Shown here piece by piece: positions 24,965-33,505 of a stretch of DNA of 64,000 nucleotides; the first letter of the stretch is position 1; each line of letters starts with the position of its first letter. Both the position numbers and the translations under genes were made by a program. Source of the DNA: Variovorax paradoxus (GTDB lineage: Bacteria > Pseudomonadota > Gammaproteobacteria > Burkholderiales > Burkholderiaceae_C); assembly GCF_018614955.1 (NCBI RefSeq), contig NZ_JAGGNV010000015.1, forward strand, positions 1-64,000. Reading direction: 5' to 3'. The notes beneath the pieces are model-generated. The model made no database searches, was not told the origin of the DNA, and worked only from the letters and a program-made list of their open reading frames with translations.

Positions 24965-26458
24965 ATGCAAAGACGCGAACTCCTGCGCCTGCTCGCATCG
25001 GCCGGCGCCACCCCCCTGCTGACTTCCCTCGTGCATGCCGGCAGCGACAGCTGGCGGGCCGACTTCGAAGCCTCCGATGCACCCTGGAAGATCGGCTTCG
25101 CCACGCCGCCGGCCGACCTGCCGCTGGTTCGCACCGCGGTGCGCGGCCGCTTCCCCGATGCGCTCGCGGGCACGCTCTTTCGCATCGGCCCGACGGGCCA
25201 CGACCTGGGCGGCGAGCGCTACCACCACTGGTTCGACGGCGACGGCATGGTGCATCGCTTCGTCATCGAAGGCACGCAGGTCCACTACCAGGGCCGCTAC
25301 GTCCAGACGCCCAAGCGCGTGGCCGAAGTGCGCGCCGGCCGCCGGCTGACCGAGGCCTTCGGCACGATCCCGCCGGGCGTGGAGCCGCCGACCTCGGCCG
25401 ACAGCATCAATGTCGCCAACACCAGCGTGCTGCCGGTGCAGGGCGAAGTGCTCGCGCTGTGGGAAGGCGGATCGGCCACGCGCATCGACGCGCGCACGCT
25501 GGACACGCTGGGCCTGAAGACCTGGCGCCCCGACCTCGCCGGCATGCCCTTCTCGGCCCATCCCAGGGTGGACCCCGACGGCACGATCTGGAACTTCGGC
25601 GTCGGCTCCGGCCAGGGACTGCTCGCGCTCTATGAGATCGCGCCCGACGGTGCGCTGCGCCGCGCGGCCGCAGTGCCGGTGGCCGACCTGCCGATGGTCC
25701 ACGACTTCGCCGTCACCGAGCGGCACCTGGTCTTCCTGATGCCGCCGCTGGTCTACGACGTCAAGCGCAAGGAAGCCGGCGCGACCTTCCTCGACGCCCA
25801 CGTGTGGCGGCCAGAGCTGGGCATGCGCGCGCTGGTGGTCGACAAGAAGAACTGGGACCGCCGCCAGCTGCTCACGCTGCCGGCCGGCTTCCTGTTCCAT
25901 GTCGGCAATGCATGGGAAGAGAACACGCCGCGCGGCACGCGGATCCACATCGACTACGTGCGCTCGGACAACGCCAGCTCGGTGTTCACCACCAACCGCG
26001 AGCTGATGCGGGGGCGCCGCGTGAAGAGCACCGATCCGCACCTGACCGTGGCCACGCTGAACCTCGGCACCGGCCAGGCCATGCAGGAGGCACTGCCGTT
26101 GGATGCCGAGTTCCCGCGCATCGATCCGCGCCGCGTCGGCCTGCGCCATCGCAGCGTGGTGCATGCCACGCAAGGCATGCGCGAGCAGCCCGGTTTCGGC
26201 GCCGTCGCGCGCACCGATGTGGAGACGGGCCGCAGCCAGCGCTTCGCCTACGGCGCGCAGGCGATGGTGGAGGAACACCTGTTCGTGCCCGACGGCACGG
26301 GCCCGGGCTGGATCCTCGGCACGGTGCTCGACGTCGCGCAGAAGAAGACGCTGCTGTCCTGCTTCGCGGCCGACCAGCTGGCTAACGGGCCGGTGGCGCA
26401 GGCGACGCTGCCCTATGCGCTGCCGCTGGGCCTGCACGGGGCTTTCGTGCCGGCCTGA
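24965..26458 (+). CDS. carotenoid oxygenase family (RPE65-like) protein with twin-arginine-like leader
   Basis: The start at 24965 (MQRRELLRLLASAGATPLL) gives a 497-residue protein whose leader resembles a Tat or Sec signal. The body is a seven-bladed propeller of the carotenoid cleavage dioxygenase family. The iron-ligand histidines appear in FSAHPRVDPDGT, MVHDFAVTERHLVFL, FHVGNAWEE and the C-terminal PLGLHGAFVPA. Family enzymes cleave carotenoids, stilbenes or lignin-derived alkenes with Fe(II) and oxygen. An exported member is unusual because most are cytosolic. Its 3' end overlaps the converging alcE-like gene by 46 bases. Confidence 0.9.
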   Translation: MQRRELLRLLASAGATPLLTSLVHAGSDSWRADFEASDAPWKIGFATPPADLPLVRTAVRGRFPDALAGTLFRIGPTGHDLGGERYHHWFDGDGMVHRFVIEGTQVHYQGRYVQTPKRVAEVRAGRRLTEAFGTIPPGVEPPTSADSINVANTSVLPVQGEVLALWEGGSATRIDARTLDTLGLKTWRPDLAGMPFSAHPRVDPDGTIWNFGVGSGQGLLALYEIAPDGALRRAAAVPVADLPMVHDFAVTERHLVFLMPPLVYDVKRKEAGATFLDAHVWRPELGMRALVVDKKNWDRRQLLTLPAGFLFHVGNAWEENTPRGTRIHIDYVRSDNASSVFTTNRELMRGRRVKSTDPHLTVATLNLGTGQAMQEALPLDAEFPRIDPRRVGLRHRSVVHATQGMREQPGFGAVARTDVETGRSQRFAYGAQAMVEEHLFVPDGTGPGWILGTVLDVAQKKTLLSCFAADQLANGPVAQATLPYALPLGLHGAFVPA

Positions 26459-27603
26459 AGGAAGGCGGGCCCCATCATCTGCCGGTACCAGGCATGGAAG
26501 TGCCACATGCCGTCTTCCAGCGGCGACTGGTAGGGCCCGACGTCCGAAGTGCCGCGCTCGAGCAGCGCGCGGCGGCCCGCGTCCATGCGCTCGCCGATCT
26601 CGTCGTCTTCCCTGGCGGTTTCCATGTAGGCGGCGCGCTGCGCCAGGGCGAACTCACGCTCGAAGGCGGCGATTTCCTCGGGATAGTAGAACTCGACGAC
26701 ATTGACCGTGTCCTGCGGCCCCTTCGGCTAGAGCGTGGACAGCACCAGCACGTGCGGATAGAGCTCGATCATGTGGGTCGGGAAATAGGTCACCCACACC
26801 GCGCCGAAATCGGGCGCGGCGGTGCGGTAGTCCAGCAGGCGCTCGTGCCAGGTGCGATAGACCTCCGAGCCGGGCTGGCCCAGCGCCTGATGCACGCCGA
26901 CGCGCTGCATGCTGTACCAGTCGGCGAAGTCCCAGTGCAGCTCGCTGCAGCTGACGAAGGCGCCCAGGCCGGGGTGGAAAGGCGCGACATGGTAGTCCTC
27001 CAGGTACACCTCGATGAAGGTCTTCCAGTTGTAGTTGCACTGGTGGACCTCGACATGGTTCAGCACGTAGTCCGAGAAGTCGAACTCCGGCCGCGCGAAC
27101 GGCGCCGCCATATCCTGTGCCGGATCGCGCGCGCCCTCGAACAGCAGGCCGTGGCAATTGCGCAGCCCAAAGCGCTGCAGGTTCTTGCAGGGTTTTTGCT
27201 CGAACTGCGGCGCGCCCAGCAGTTCGCCGCGGTCGTCGTAGGTCCAGCGGTGCAGCGGGCAGACGATGTGACCGCCGGTCGACCCCAGGTTGCCGCTGGG
27301 GTTGGCGAGCCCGCGCACGTCGCCGGTCTCGCCGCCGAGGATCAGTGCCTGCCGGTGCCGGCAGACGTTGGACGTCAGCGTCACCCCCTCGGCATTGCGC
27401 ACCAGCACGCGGCCGCCGCCCTCCTGCGCGAGCCGACGCCAGTCGCCGACCTGCGGGACGGTCTTCTCGTGCCCGACGTAGCGGGCCGATCGATCGAAGA
27501 TCAGTTCCTGCTCGCGCGCAAACAGGGCTTGGTCGAAGTAGACATCGACGGGCAGCTGCGTGGACGCCGGCAGAACATGCGTGAGGCGTGCGACATCGTT
27601 CAT
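26413..27603 (-). pseudogene. alcE: AlcE-like Rieske oxygenase with an in-frame amber codon
   Basis: Starting MNDVARLTHVLP at 27603, the frame encodes a Rieske-type oxygenase alpha subunit: CRHRQALILGG (Cys-x-His) and CPLHRWTYDDRG (Cys-x-x-His) for the [2Fe-2S] cluster, then NWKTFIEVYLEDYHVAPFHPGL for the mononuclear iron. A TAG at 26728-26730 replaces the expected tyrosine codon after VLVLSTL (residue 292). The same frame then continues PKGPQDTVNVVEFYYPEE to a natural-looking end at 26413, 396 codons in all. A single C-for-G change would restore it. In Bordetella AlcE is the Rieske enzyme of the alcaligin operon, thought to introduce the carbon-bound hydroxyls. The gene is otherwise intact, so a recent mutation or sequence error is likely. 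Confidence 0.83.
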
Positions 27604-27674
27604 CGGAATCTCCAAGGCGTGACGGGATGCACCGGGCCTTTGCCGGCGTCGGCGCATCGCGTGAATGGAAGGGA

Positions 27675-28470
27675 CTACGAATCGGCCAGCAGGCGGGCGA
27701 TTCGCGTGTCGAGCGGGAGCTTGGGACAGGTGCTGCACTGCTCGCCGTCGCGGCGGCGGAAGTGGTGGCAGCACACCTTGCGCTCGAGCGCGAGCGCGGG
27801 CGTGCCGTCGCGCGCCCGGTAGGCGAAGAAGCCGCAGCCGCCGGCGATGCCCAGGCGCGCGAGCCAGGCCGCGCCCAGTGCGGCGAGCTCGCTGTCGCTG
27901 CAGGCCGGTGCGTGGCGATGCACCAGCAGCAAGGCGCCGAGCACGCATTCGGCCTGCAGGCGGTCGGCGGCGCGCGCATGCAGCGCGACACAGCGAGAGC
28001 GCCGCGCGCATCGCATCGCAGAACGCACGCAGCTCGGCAGCCGCAGCATCCATGCGCGCCGGCGCGCTCCCCGTGGCCGGCGCATGAATGGGCAGCTGGA
28101 AGCCGCGCGGAAAGCCCTCGGCCACCGGCTGCGCGAGGCCGGCGAGCCGCGGCACCCGCGTGTCCAGCTGCGCGGCGATCACGCTCAGATAGACCGGCTG
28201 CCAGATCGCCAGCCCCCAGCAGCGCAGCGCCAGGTAGTGCGCGCCGGCCTCCGGGTAGGCCTCGGCCCAGTGGCGGCACAGCGCGCACAGGCTTGCCTGG
28301 TCGGCTTCGCGCAGTGCGCCGGGCAAGGTTTCGCAGCCCTGGGTGCCGCAGAGCCCGGGGACGACGCGCCGCGCGAGCCGCAGCATGCGGGCGAGATCGG
28401 AGTCGGGCCGCGCGGCCGGCATCGCGCCGGCAACGACGGCAGCACCCGCGCCCGCCTGCATGCAGAGCAT
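27675..28470 (-). pseudogene. alcD: AlcD/FhuF-like siderophore-iron reductase, frameshifted
   Basis: The ATG at 28470 overlaps the alcC-like stop by one base (TGATG). The first frame (MLCMQAGAGAAV...LRAFCDAMRAALS) and the second frame (CVALHARAADRLQAECVLGALLLVHRH...) fit together as one FhuF-type protein of about 265 residues. The C-terminal iron-sulfur motif is intact in the second frame: VCCHHFRRRDGEQCSTCPKLP (CC-x10-C-x2-C). The switch near 27988 is explained by two missing bases in a CG-rich run. FhuF-type reductases release iron from imported hydroxamate siderophores in the cytoplasm; alcD holds this place in Bordetella. As written the cluster-binding end would not be translated. Confidence 0.75.
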
Positions 28471-30353
28471 CACGCCACGCCTTCCGCCAGTGCGGCCGCT
28501 TCGGCCTCTGCCGCCGGACGGCGGCGGAACTTGGCGATCGGGTTCGCGAGATTGCCCGCCATCTTCAGGCTGGAGGCCGGGTCGGACAGGTTCACCATCT
28601 GCACGTTGTTGCCGAGCTGCAGGCGGTTCAGGCAGGAATGCAGGAACTCGGGAACGAACACGTCGTAGTGCGCGTACTTGGCGGCGCGCTCCGGATGCGC
28701 ATCCTGGTAGTCGTGCACGCAGTCGGCCACGGCGCGCCAGAACTCGTCTTCGGTGCAGCAGTTGTTTTCCACCAGCACCTGGTTGATGTGGCGCAGCACG
28801 CCGTCGAACACGTCGATGAAGATGCCGAGCAGCTTGAAATGATCCGGCACATCCACCGCGATGCGATCGACGCGCTCGGGCAAGCCTGCCTTGGCCGCGG
28901 TGTCGAGGATGGCGCATTCCTCGGCGATGTCTTTCATGATGGCGCGCACCGGTACGTGCCGGTCGAGCACCAGGATCAGGTTCTCGCCGTGCGGCATGAA
29001 TGTCAGGTCGTGCGCGTAGAAGCAGTGCAGCAGCGGCGTCAGGTAGGCCTGCAGGTAGCGGCCCAGCCAGGCCACGGTGGGGAGGCCGGAGCGCCGGATC
29101 AGCTCGGGCAGCAACGCTTGGCCGTGCTTGTCGACGTGCAGCAGCGCGGCCATGGTCATCAGGCGCTCGCCCGGCTGCAGCAGCGGCAGCGGACTCTCGC
29201 GCCACAGCGCCGAGAACATCTTCTTGTAGGGCGTGTCGAGCGGGATCGCGGCCTCGTAGTAATGGTTGCGAAAGCCCATAGCCGCCACTTCCTGCAGGAT
29301 GGTGAATCCGTTCGCGCGCAGGAACTCATCCTGCGTCACCAGCTTCTTGATGAACTCGTTGATGGCCGGCGTGCCCGACATGTAGTAAGGCGAGAGCCCG
29401 CGCATGAAGCCCATGTTCAGGATCGACAGCGAGGTCTTCACGTAGCGCTTGGAACGGTCGCTGGTGTTGAAGAAGGTGCGGATCGACTGCTGGGCGATGT
29501 AGCGGTCGTCGCCGTAGTCCAGGCAGATGATCTTGCGCCGCGCCACGTAGCCGGCGAAGGCGATCGACAGCTTGTTGAACCACTGCCACGGATGCGCCGG
29601 CATCAGGTAGTAGTCGGCCGGGGCTACGCCCAGTTCGCGCAGCCGGGCGGTGAAGCGCTCGACGGTCTCGGCGCCCAGCTCTTCGGCCACGAGCTGCTCG
29701 TAGCTCAGCGTCGAGATGCTCGCGAAGGCGGCGTTGTCCTTGTGCACGGCCAGCCAGATCACGCGGATATCGGAGCCGGCCTCCGGCGCATAGGCGCGGT
29801 AGTCGACCGCGTTGAAGCCCAGCCGCCCGTTGTTGGCGACGAAGCCCGGGTGGCCTTCGGTCATGCCGACCTCGATGGTCTGGAAGTCGGTGGCATCGGC
29901 GAGCTGGGCGCTGCTGGGCGCATCGGCCTTCATGCGCTTGAAGGCGCTGCCGAACAGGGTGCTGCTGATCTCGTCGAGGTAGATCGGCAGCAGCTCCTCG
30001 CGGATACCCAGGCGCTGGCGGCATTCGACGATGAACTGCAGCGCATCGAGCGGCGCGTCGGCGTCGTTCACCAGCTTGCGGATCGATTCCGGCTTGATGT
30101 GCCAATGGCGCAGCGCCAGGACTTGCGCCTCGAACAGGTAGCGCACAGCACCGTCGTCCGAGTGCAGCTCGTAGAGCGCGAAGCCGCCGGTGGTCGGCTT
30201 CAGCTGCTGCGGCTCGACGATTAGCTCGTGCGCGTATTCGGCAATCGCCTTGCGCAGCAGCAGGCGATTGGCCTCGGCCCAGACGTCCGGCGTCAGGTGT
30301 GCGGCGGCCTCGGCCGGGTGTTGCGAGAGTTGGTTCACGAGGGTGAGGTTCAT
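28470..30353 (-). CDS. alcC: AlcC-like NRPS-independent siderophore synthetase (IucA/IucC family)
   Basis: This 627-residue NIS synthetase condenses hydroxamate building blocks using ATP. Family motifs are clear: EGHPGFVANNGRLGF, MPAHPWQWF, KTSLSILNMGFMRGLSPYYMSGTPAINEFI, and the C-terminal HGENLILVLDRHVPVRAIMKD. The sequence follows the AlcC/DesD branch, in which one enzyme both joins and cyclises two N-hydroxy-N-succinyl-diamine units, rather than the IucA plus IucC pair of aerobactin. Only one such gene is present, in line with a macrocyclic dihydroxamate. The ATG overlaps the acyltransferase stop as ATGA. Product identity is inferred from gene content. Confidence 0.93.
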   Translation of the reverse strand: MNLTLVNQLSQHPAEAAAHLTPDVWAEANRLLLRKAIAEYAHELIVEPQQLKPTTGGFALYELHSDDGAVRYLFEAQVLALRHWHIKPESIRKLVNDADAPLDALQFIVECRQRLGIREELLPIYLDEISSTLFGSAFKRMKADAPSSAQLADATDFQTIEVGMTEGHPGFVANNGRLGFNAVDYRAYAPEAGSDIRVIWLAVHKDNAAFASISTLSYEQLVAEELGAETVERFTARLRELGVAPADYYLMPAHPWQWFNKLSIAFAGYVARRKIICLDYGDDRYIAQQSIRTFFNTSDRSKRYVKTSLSILNMGFMRGLSPYYMSGTPAINEFIKKLVTQDEFLRANGFTILQEVAAMGFRNHYYEAAIPLDTPYKKMFSALWRESPLPLLQPGERLMTMAALLHVDKHGQALLPELIRRSGLPTVAWLGRYLQAYLTPLLHCFYAHDLTFMPHGENLILVLDRHVPVRAIMKDIAEECAILDTAAKAGLPERVDRIAVDVPDHFKLLGIFIDVFDGVLRHINQVLVENNCCTEDEFWRAVADCVHDYQDAHPERAAKYAHYDVFVPEFLHSCLNRLQLGNNVQMVNLSDPASSLKMAGNLANPIAKFRRRPAAEAEAAALAEGVA

Positions 30354-30955
30354 GGATGGATTTCTTCCAGGGTGGCGGCCGTGGCCTGTTCAAAATCTCG
30401 CCAGGTGCAGAAGGCGAGGCTGGCGATCTTCTCGGTGAAGACAACGTCGCGGTCGTAGACGAAGCCTGCCAACCGGTTCAGTGCGTGGATCCTGTGATTG
30501 GTGGCGTCCGGCTCCACCACGATGCGCTGCGCTCCCAGGTGGGCGAACATGAAGCGCATCAGCGCGTGGAACACGGCGCGCGTGAAGCCGCGGATGCGCA
30601 CATCCGACGGCCCGACGAAGACATGCATGCCGAGGTCGCCGGGCCTCACCTCGTAGAAGTTGCGGATGCGGTCATGCGCCGGGTCGTAGCACTCGGCCAG
30701 GAAGGCGGGCCGGCCTTCGTGCAGGCCGATGTAGGCGGTGACGGTGGCGAAATCCATCAGGGCCTGGTAAGCCTCGCGGACCTCGTCTTCGGTCTTGTCC
30801 TGCATGAGCCAGAAAGCGGCGCGCTCCTGCGTGAACCAGCGGGGCAGCATCGGCACGTCCTGCGGAATGCGCAGCGTCCGGAACACGAAGCCCTCCGCAT
30901 CGCGGTACGACGCCAGCGCAGCCTCGGCGCGGCGGTGGACGCTGTCAATTCGCAT
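30350..30955 (-). CDS. alcB: AlcB-like hydroxylamine acyltransferase (GNAT fold)
   Basis: From the ATG at 30955 (MRIDSVHRRAEA) the protein has 201 residues; the start lies 11 bases inside the exporter gene. The fold is the siderophore-type GNAT of IucB/AlcB: FRTLRIPQDVPMLPRWF, GRPAFLAECYDPAHD, VRPGDLGMHVFVGP, IVVEPDATNHRIHALNRLAGFVYDRDVVFTEK. The family N-acylates the hydroxylamine made by the partner monooxygenase; AlcB uses succinyl-CoA whereas IucB uses acetyl-CoA. The acyl donor cannot be decided from these motifs, but the single NIS synthetase and Rieske enzyme favour succinyl transfer. Confidence 0.9.
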   Translation of the reverse strand: MRIDSVHRRAEAALASYRDAEGFVFRTLRIPQDVPMLPRWFTQERAAFWLMQDKTEDEVREAYQALMDFATVTAYIGLHEGRPAFLAECYDPAHDRIRNFYEVRPGDLGMHVFVGPSDVRIRGFTRAVFHALMRFMFAHLGAQRIVVEPDATNHRIHALNRLAGFVYDRDVVFTEKIASLAFCTWRDFEQATAATLEEIHP

Positions 30956-32156
30956 GGGCCGGCACCTCCAGCTTGGCCACATGATCGGCGCTGGGTACGT
31001 CGAGGATCAGGCGATCCAGCAGCGCGGTCAGCACGAAGCCACCCGCCGCCAGCAGGAAGGGCAAGTGCAGCCCGTAGCGATCGACGATGGCGCCGGCCGC
31101 GAACGAGGACAGCAGCACCCCCAGGTTCTGGAAGAAGTTGGTAATGCTGTAGTCGTGCGCGTAACGCCCCGGCGTCGACAGGCGGAACAGGTTGACTTCG
31201 AGCTTGACGATGATCTGGAACAGCGCCCAGCCGTACAGCAGGCGCCCCAGCACGATCCACACCGGGTCCGGCGCGGCATGCAGCAGCAGGCCGACCATGC
31301 CCAGCAGCAGGTTGCCCACGGTGTGGTCGGGCAGCCGGCCGCCGCGCGCGCGGATGCGGGCATGCAGCCGCAGCGCGACGATGGCGACCACGCCTGGAAT
31401 GGCGAAGGCCATGCCGGAGATCAGCTCGCTGTCGTAGCCGGTGGTCTTCTGCCAGTAGACCGAGAAGAAGGGGCGGATCAGGTAGGCGCTGAAGTCGAAC
31501 AGCAGCATCACCAGCGCCAGCCGCAGGATCGGCAGCCGGGCGCGCCAGTCGAAGCGGCGCGGCGCGGCAGCGGCGGCTTGCGCATGCGCGCCGCTGTTGA
31601 CGCGCACGATCTTGCCGCTCTGGATCAGGTACATGCAGACCGCCATCTGGAAGAAGTCGCCGGCGGCCATGGCATAGATGCTGGCGCGCGGCCCCCAGGC
31701 CTCCAGCACCAGGCCGCCCACCACGGCGCCGAAGATGGCTCCGAAGTGCACCACCACCGACAGCACGCCGATGGTGGCCGCATGCTCGTCCTTGGGCGTG
31801 AGGCGCATCATGTACGGGTACATCAGCAGGTAGCTGCTCTTGCACATGAACATCAGCATCGACAGCACCCAGTACGTCTCCACGTCGGGCGCCCAGTCGC
31901 AGAGCAGGCTGAAGCTGCCGGCGGCGAACTGCGTGTAGACCAGCAGGTACAGGGGCTCGACGCGCCGCGCCACGCGCGCCCAGATCGGCAGCGTGCACAT
32001 CACGGCGATCGAGATGGCCGCCACGTAGGCGCCCACGTGGACCGCGCTGTCCAGCCCGTAGCGTTCACTGTAGAACTGCGGATAGAAGGGAATCAGGATG
32101 GCGTCGCTGATGACGGCCAGCACCGTCATCGTGATGATGTGGGATCGCAGGTTCAT
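30945..32156 (-). CDS. MFS transporter, probable siderophore exporter
   Basis: This 403-residue protein of the major facilitator superfamily has about eleven or twelve helices. It shows LPIWARVARRVEPLYLLVY (motif A-like loop), YLLMYPYMMRLTPKDEHAATIGVLS and GLHLPFLLAAGGFVLTALLDRLIL. It sits between the alcA- and alcB-like genes, overlapping the latter by 11 bases. In Bordetella the alcaligin exporter AlcS is an MFS protein at the end of the operon; here the exporter is embedded. Its likely job is release of the finished siderophore to the periplasm, which is inference from position. Confidence 0.85.
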   Translation of the reverse strand: MNLRSHIITMTVLAVISDAILIPFYPQFYSERYGLDSAVHVGAYVAAISIAVMCTLPIWARVARRVEPLYLLVYTQFAAGSFSLLCDWAPDVETYWVLSMLMFMCKSSYLLMYPYMMRLTPKDEHAATIGVLSVVVHFGAIFGAVVGGLVLEAWGPRASIYAMAAGDFFQMAVCMYLIQSGKIVRVNSGAHAQAAAAAPRRFDWRARLPILRLALVMLLFDFSAYLIRPFFSVYWQKTTGYDSELISGMAFAIPGVVAIVALRLHARIRARGGRLPDHTVGNLLLGMVGLLLHAAPDPVWIVLGRLLYGWALFQIIVKLEVNLFRLSTPGRYAHDYSITNFFQNLGVLLSSFAAGAIVDRYGLHLPFLLAAGGFVLTALLDRLILDVPSADHVAKLEVPAHAN

Positions 32157-32168
32157 GGACGTCCTGTT

Positions 32169-33482
32169 TCAGAGCCTGACGAAGTCCGCGCTGGACGGAA
32201 TCGAGAAATCCTGGATCGCGATGCGACGCTCGACCCGGTAATGCTCCACGCCCGTCAGTTCGCGCAGGATGAGCGAGTTGCGCCAGCAGCTCATGCCGAG
32301 GTCCTGGTTGGTCATGCCGTGGGTGTGCTGGCCGGCGTTCTGCACGAAGATCTCGTTGCCGTTGAAGTCGGCCGCGTAGTTGCGCGCCAGCCGGTAGCGG
32401 CCCTTCTCGTCCCAGCGCAGGCGATGGCGGATGCCCTCGATGAATAGCGGGATGTTCTCTCGGTAGCCGGTGGCGAAGACCAGGCCCTCGGTGCGGTGCG
32501 CGTAGCGGGCCTCGCAGTCGAGCTGGCGGAATTCGATCTCGTAGCTGCCGGCCGCGGCGTCGTAGCGGCAGTCCTGCAGCTCGCAGTTGGTGATGAGGTG
32601 CGTGCGCAGCCGTCCCTGCGTGCGGCGGTCGTCGAGCAGGTCATAGATCTGGTTGATCAGGCTGGCGTTGACGCCCTTGTAGAGGCTGTCCTGCGTACGG
32701 ACGATGCGCTCCTTCTTCTCTTCGTCGAGGTTGTAGAAGTAGTCGATGTAGTCCGGCGAGAACATCTCCAGCGTGAGCTTGGTGGTCTCCATCTGGAAGA
32801 AGCGCGGCGAGCGCGTGATCCAGGTCAGGCTGTAGTCGTGCGCGTCGGGTTCCTTGAGCAGGTCGTGATAGACCTCGGCCGCGCTCTGGCCGCTGCCGAC
32901 GATGGTGATGGAGCGCTTCTGCTGCAGCTGCGCCTTGCTCTCGATGTAGTCGGCGGTGTGCAGATAGCGGTGCTCGCCCGGCTTGCAGCAGGCGGGGAAG
33001 AGCGGCTTGGAACCCACGCCCAGCACCAGCTTGTGCCCGCGCAGGACGAAGGGTTCGCGCTCAGGCCCTCGCACGCCGGTCACGACATAGCAGTTGCGCT
33101 CGGCGTCGTGGACCACTTCCTGCACCTCGTGCTCGAAGCGCACATTGCTCAACTGCGCCGTAGCCCATCGGCAGTAGCGGTTGTACTCGGCGCGCGTCAG
33201 GTAGAAGCTCTCGCGGAAGTAGTACGAATAGATCTTGCCCTCTTCCTTGCAGTAGTTGAGGAAGCTGAAGCGGCTCTTCGGATCCGCCAGGCTCACCAGG
33301 TCGGCCAGGAAGGGGTTCTGCAACGTGGTGTTGTCGATCAGCATCCCCGGATGCCAGCTGAACTCAGCGTTGCGCTCGAGGAAGATGCCGTTCAGGCCAT
33401 CGATGGGCTGCGCCAGGCAAGCCAGGCTCAGATTGAAGGGCCCGAGCCCGATCGCAATGAATTCATGAATGTCTTGTCTCAT
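32169..33482 (-). CDS. alcA: AlcA/IucD-like diamine or lysine N-monooxygenase
   Basis: The start at 33482 (MRQDIHEFIAIGLGP) follows AAGGAGATG. The 437-residue flavoprotein has FAD-binding IAIGLGPFNLSLA (residues 9-21), the substrate segment FSWHPGMLIDNTTLQNPFLADLVSLADP, NADPH-binding TIVGSGQSAAEVYHDLL, and the C-terminal FATGYRENIP and GMTNQDLGMSCWRNSLIL. The family N-hydroxylates ornithine, lysine or putrescine as the first siderophore step. With an AlcC-type synthetase and a Rieske enzyme, putrescine is the most likely substrate. It is the first biosynthetic gene after the receptor, 23 bases downstream. Confidence 0.93.
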   Translation of the reverse strand: MRQDIHEFIAIGLGPFNLSLACLAQPIDGLNGIFLERNAEFSWHPGMLIDNTTLQNPFLADLVSLADPKSRFSFLNYCKEEGKIYSYYFRESFYLTRAEYNRYCRWATAQLSNVRFEHEVQEVVHDAERNCYVVTGVRGPEREPFVLRGHKLVLGVGSKPLFPACCKPGEHRYLHTADYIESKAQLQQKRSITIVGSGQSAAEVYHDLLKEPDAHDYSLTWITRSPRFFQMETTKLTLEMFSPDYIDYFYNLDEEKKERIVRTQDSLYKGVNASLINQIYDLLDDRRTQGRLRTHLITNCELQDCRYDAAAGSYEIEFRQLDCEARYAHRTEGLVFATGYRENIPLFIEGIRHRLRWDEKGRYRLARNYAADFNGNEIFVQNAGQHTHGMTNQDLGMSCWRNSLILRELTGVEHYRVERRIAIQDFSIPSSADFVRL

Positions 33483-33505
33483 CGCACGCCATCTCCTTGT
33501 TTCTC

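Noticed and set aside
26728..29205. An 825-codon minus-strand open frame spanning the end of alcC, alcD and alcE.
   Set aside because: Only its segments that coincide with the alcD- and alcE-like frames show homology; the rest is a shadow joining them by chance.
26461..33482. Aerobactin biosynthesis considered for the siderophore cluster.
   Set aside because: Aerobactin needs two NIS synthetases (IucA and IucC); only one is present, of AlcC/DesD style, together with a Rieske enzyme.
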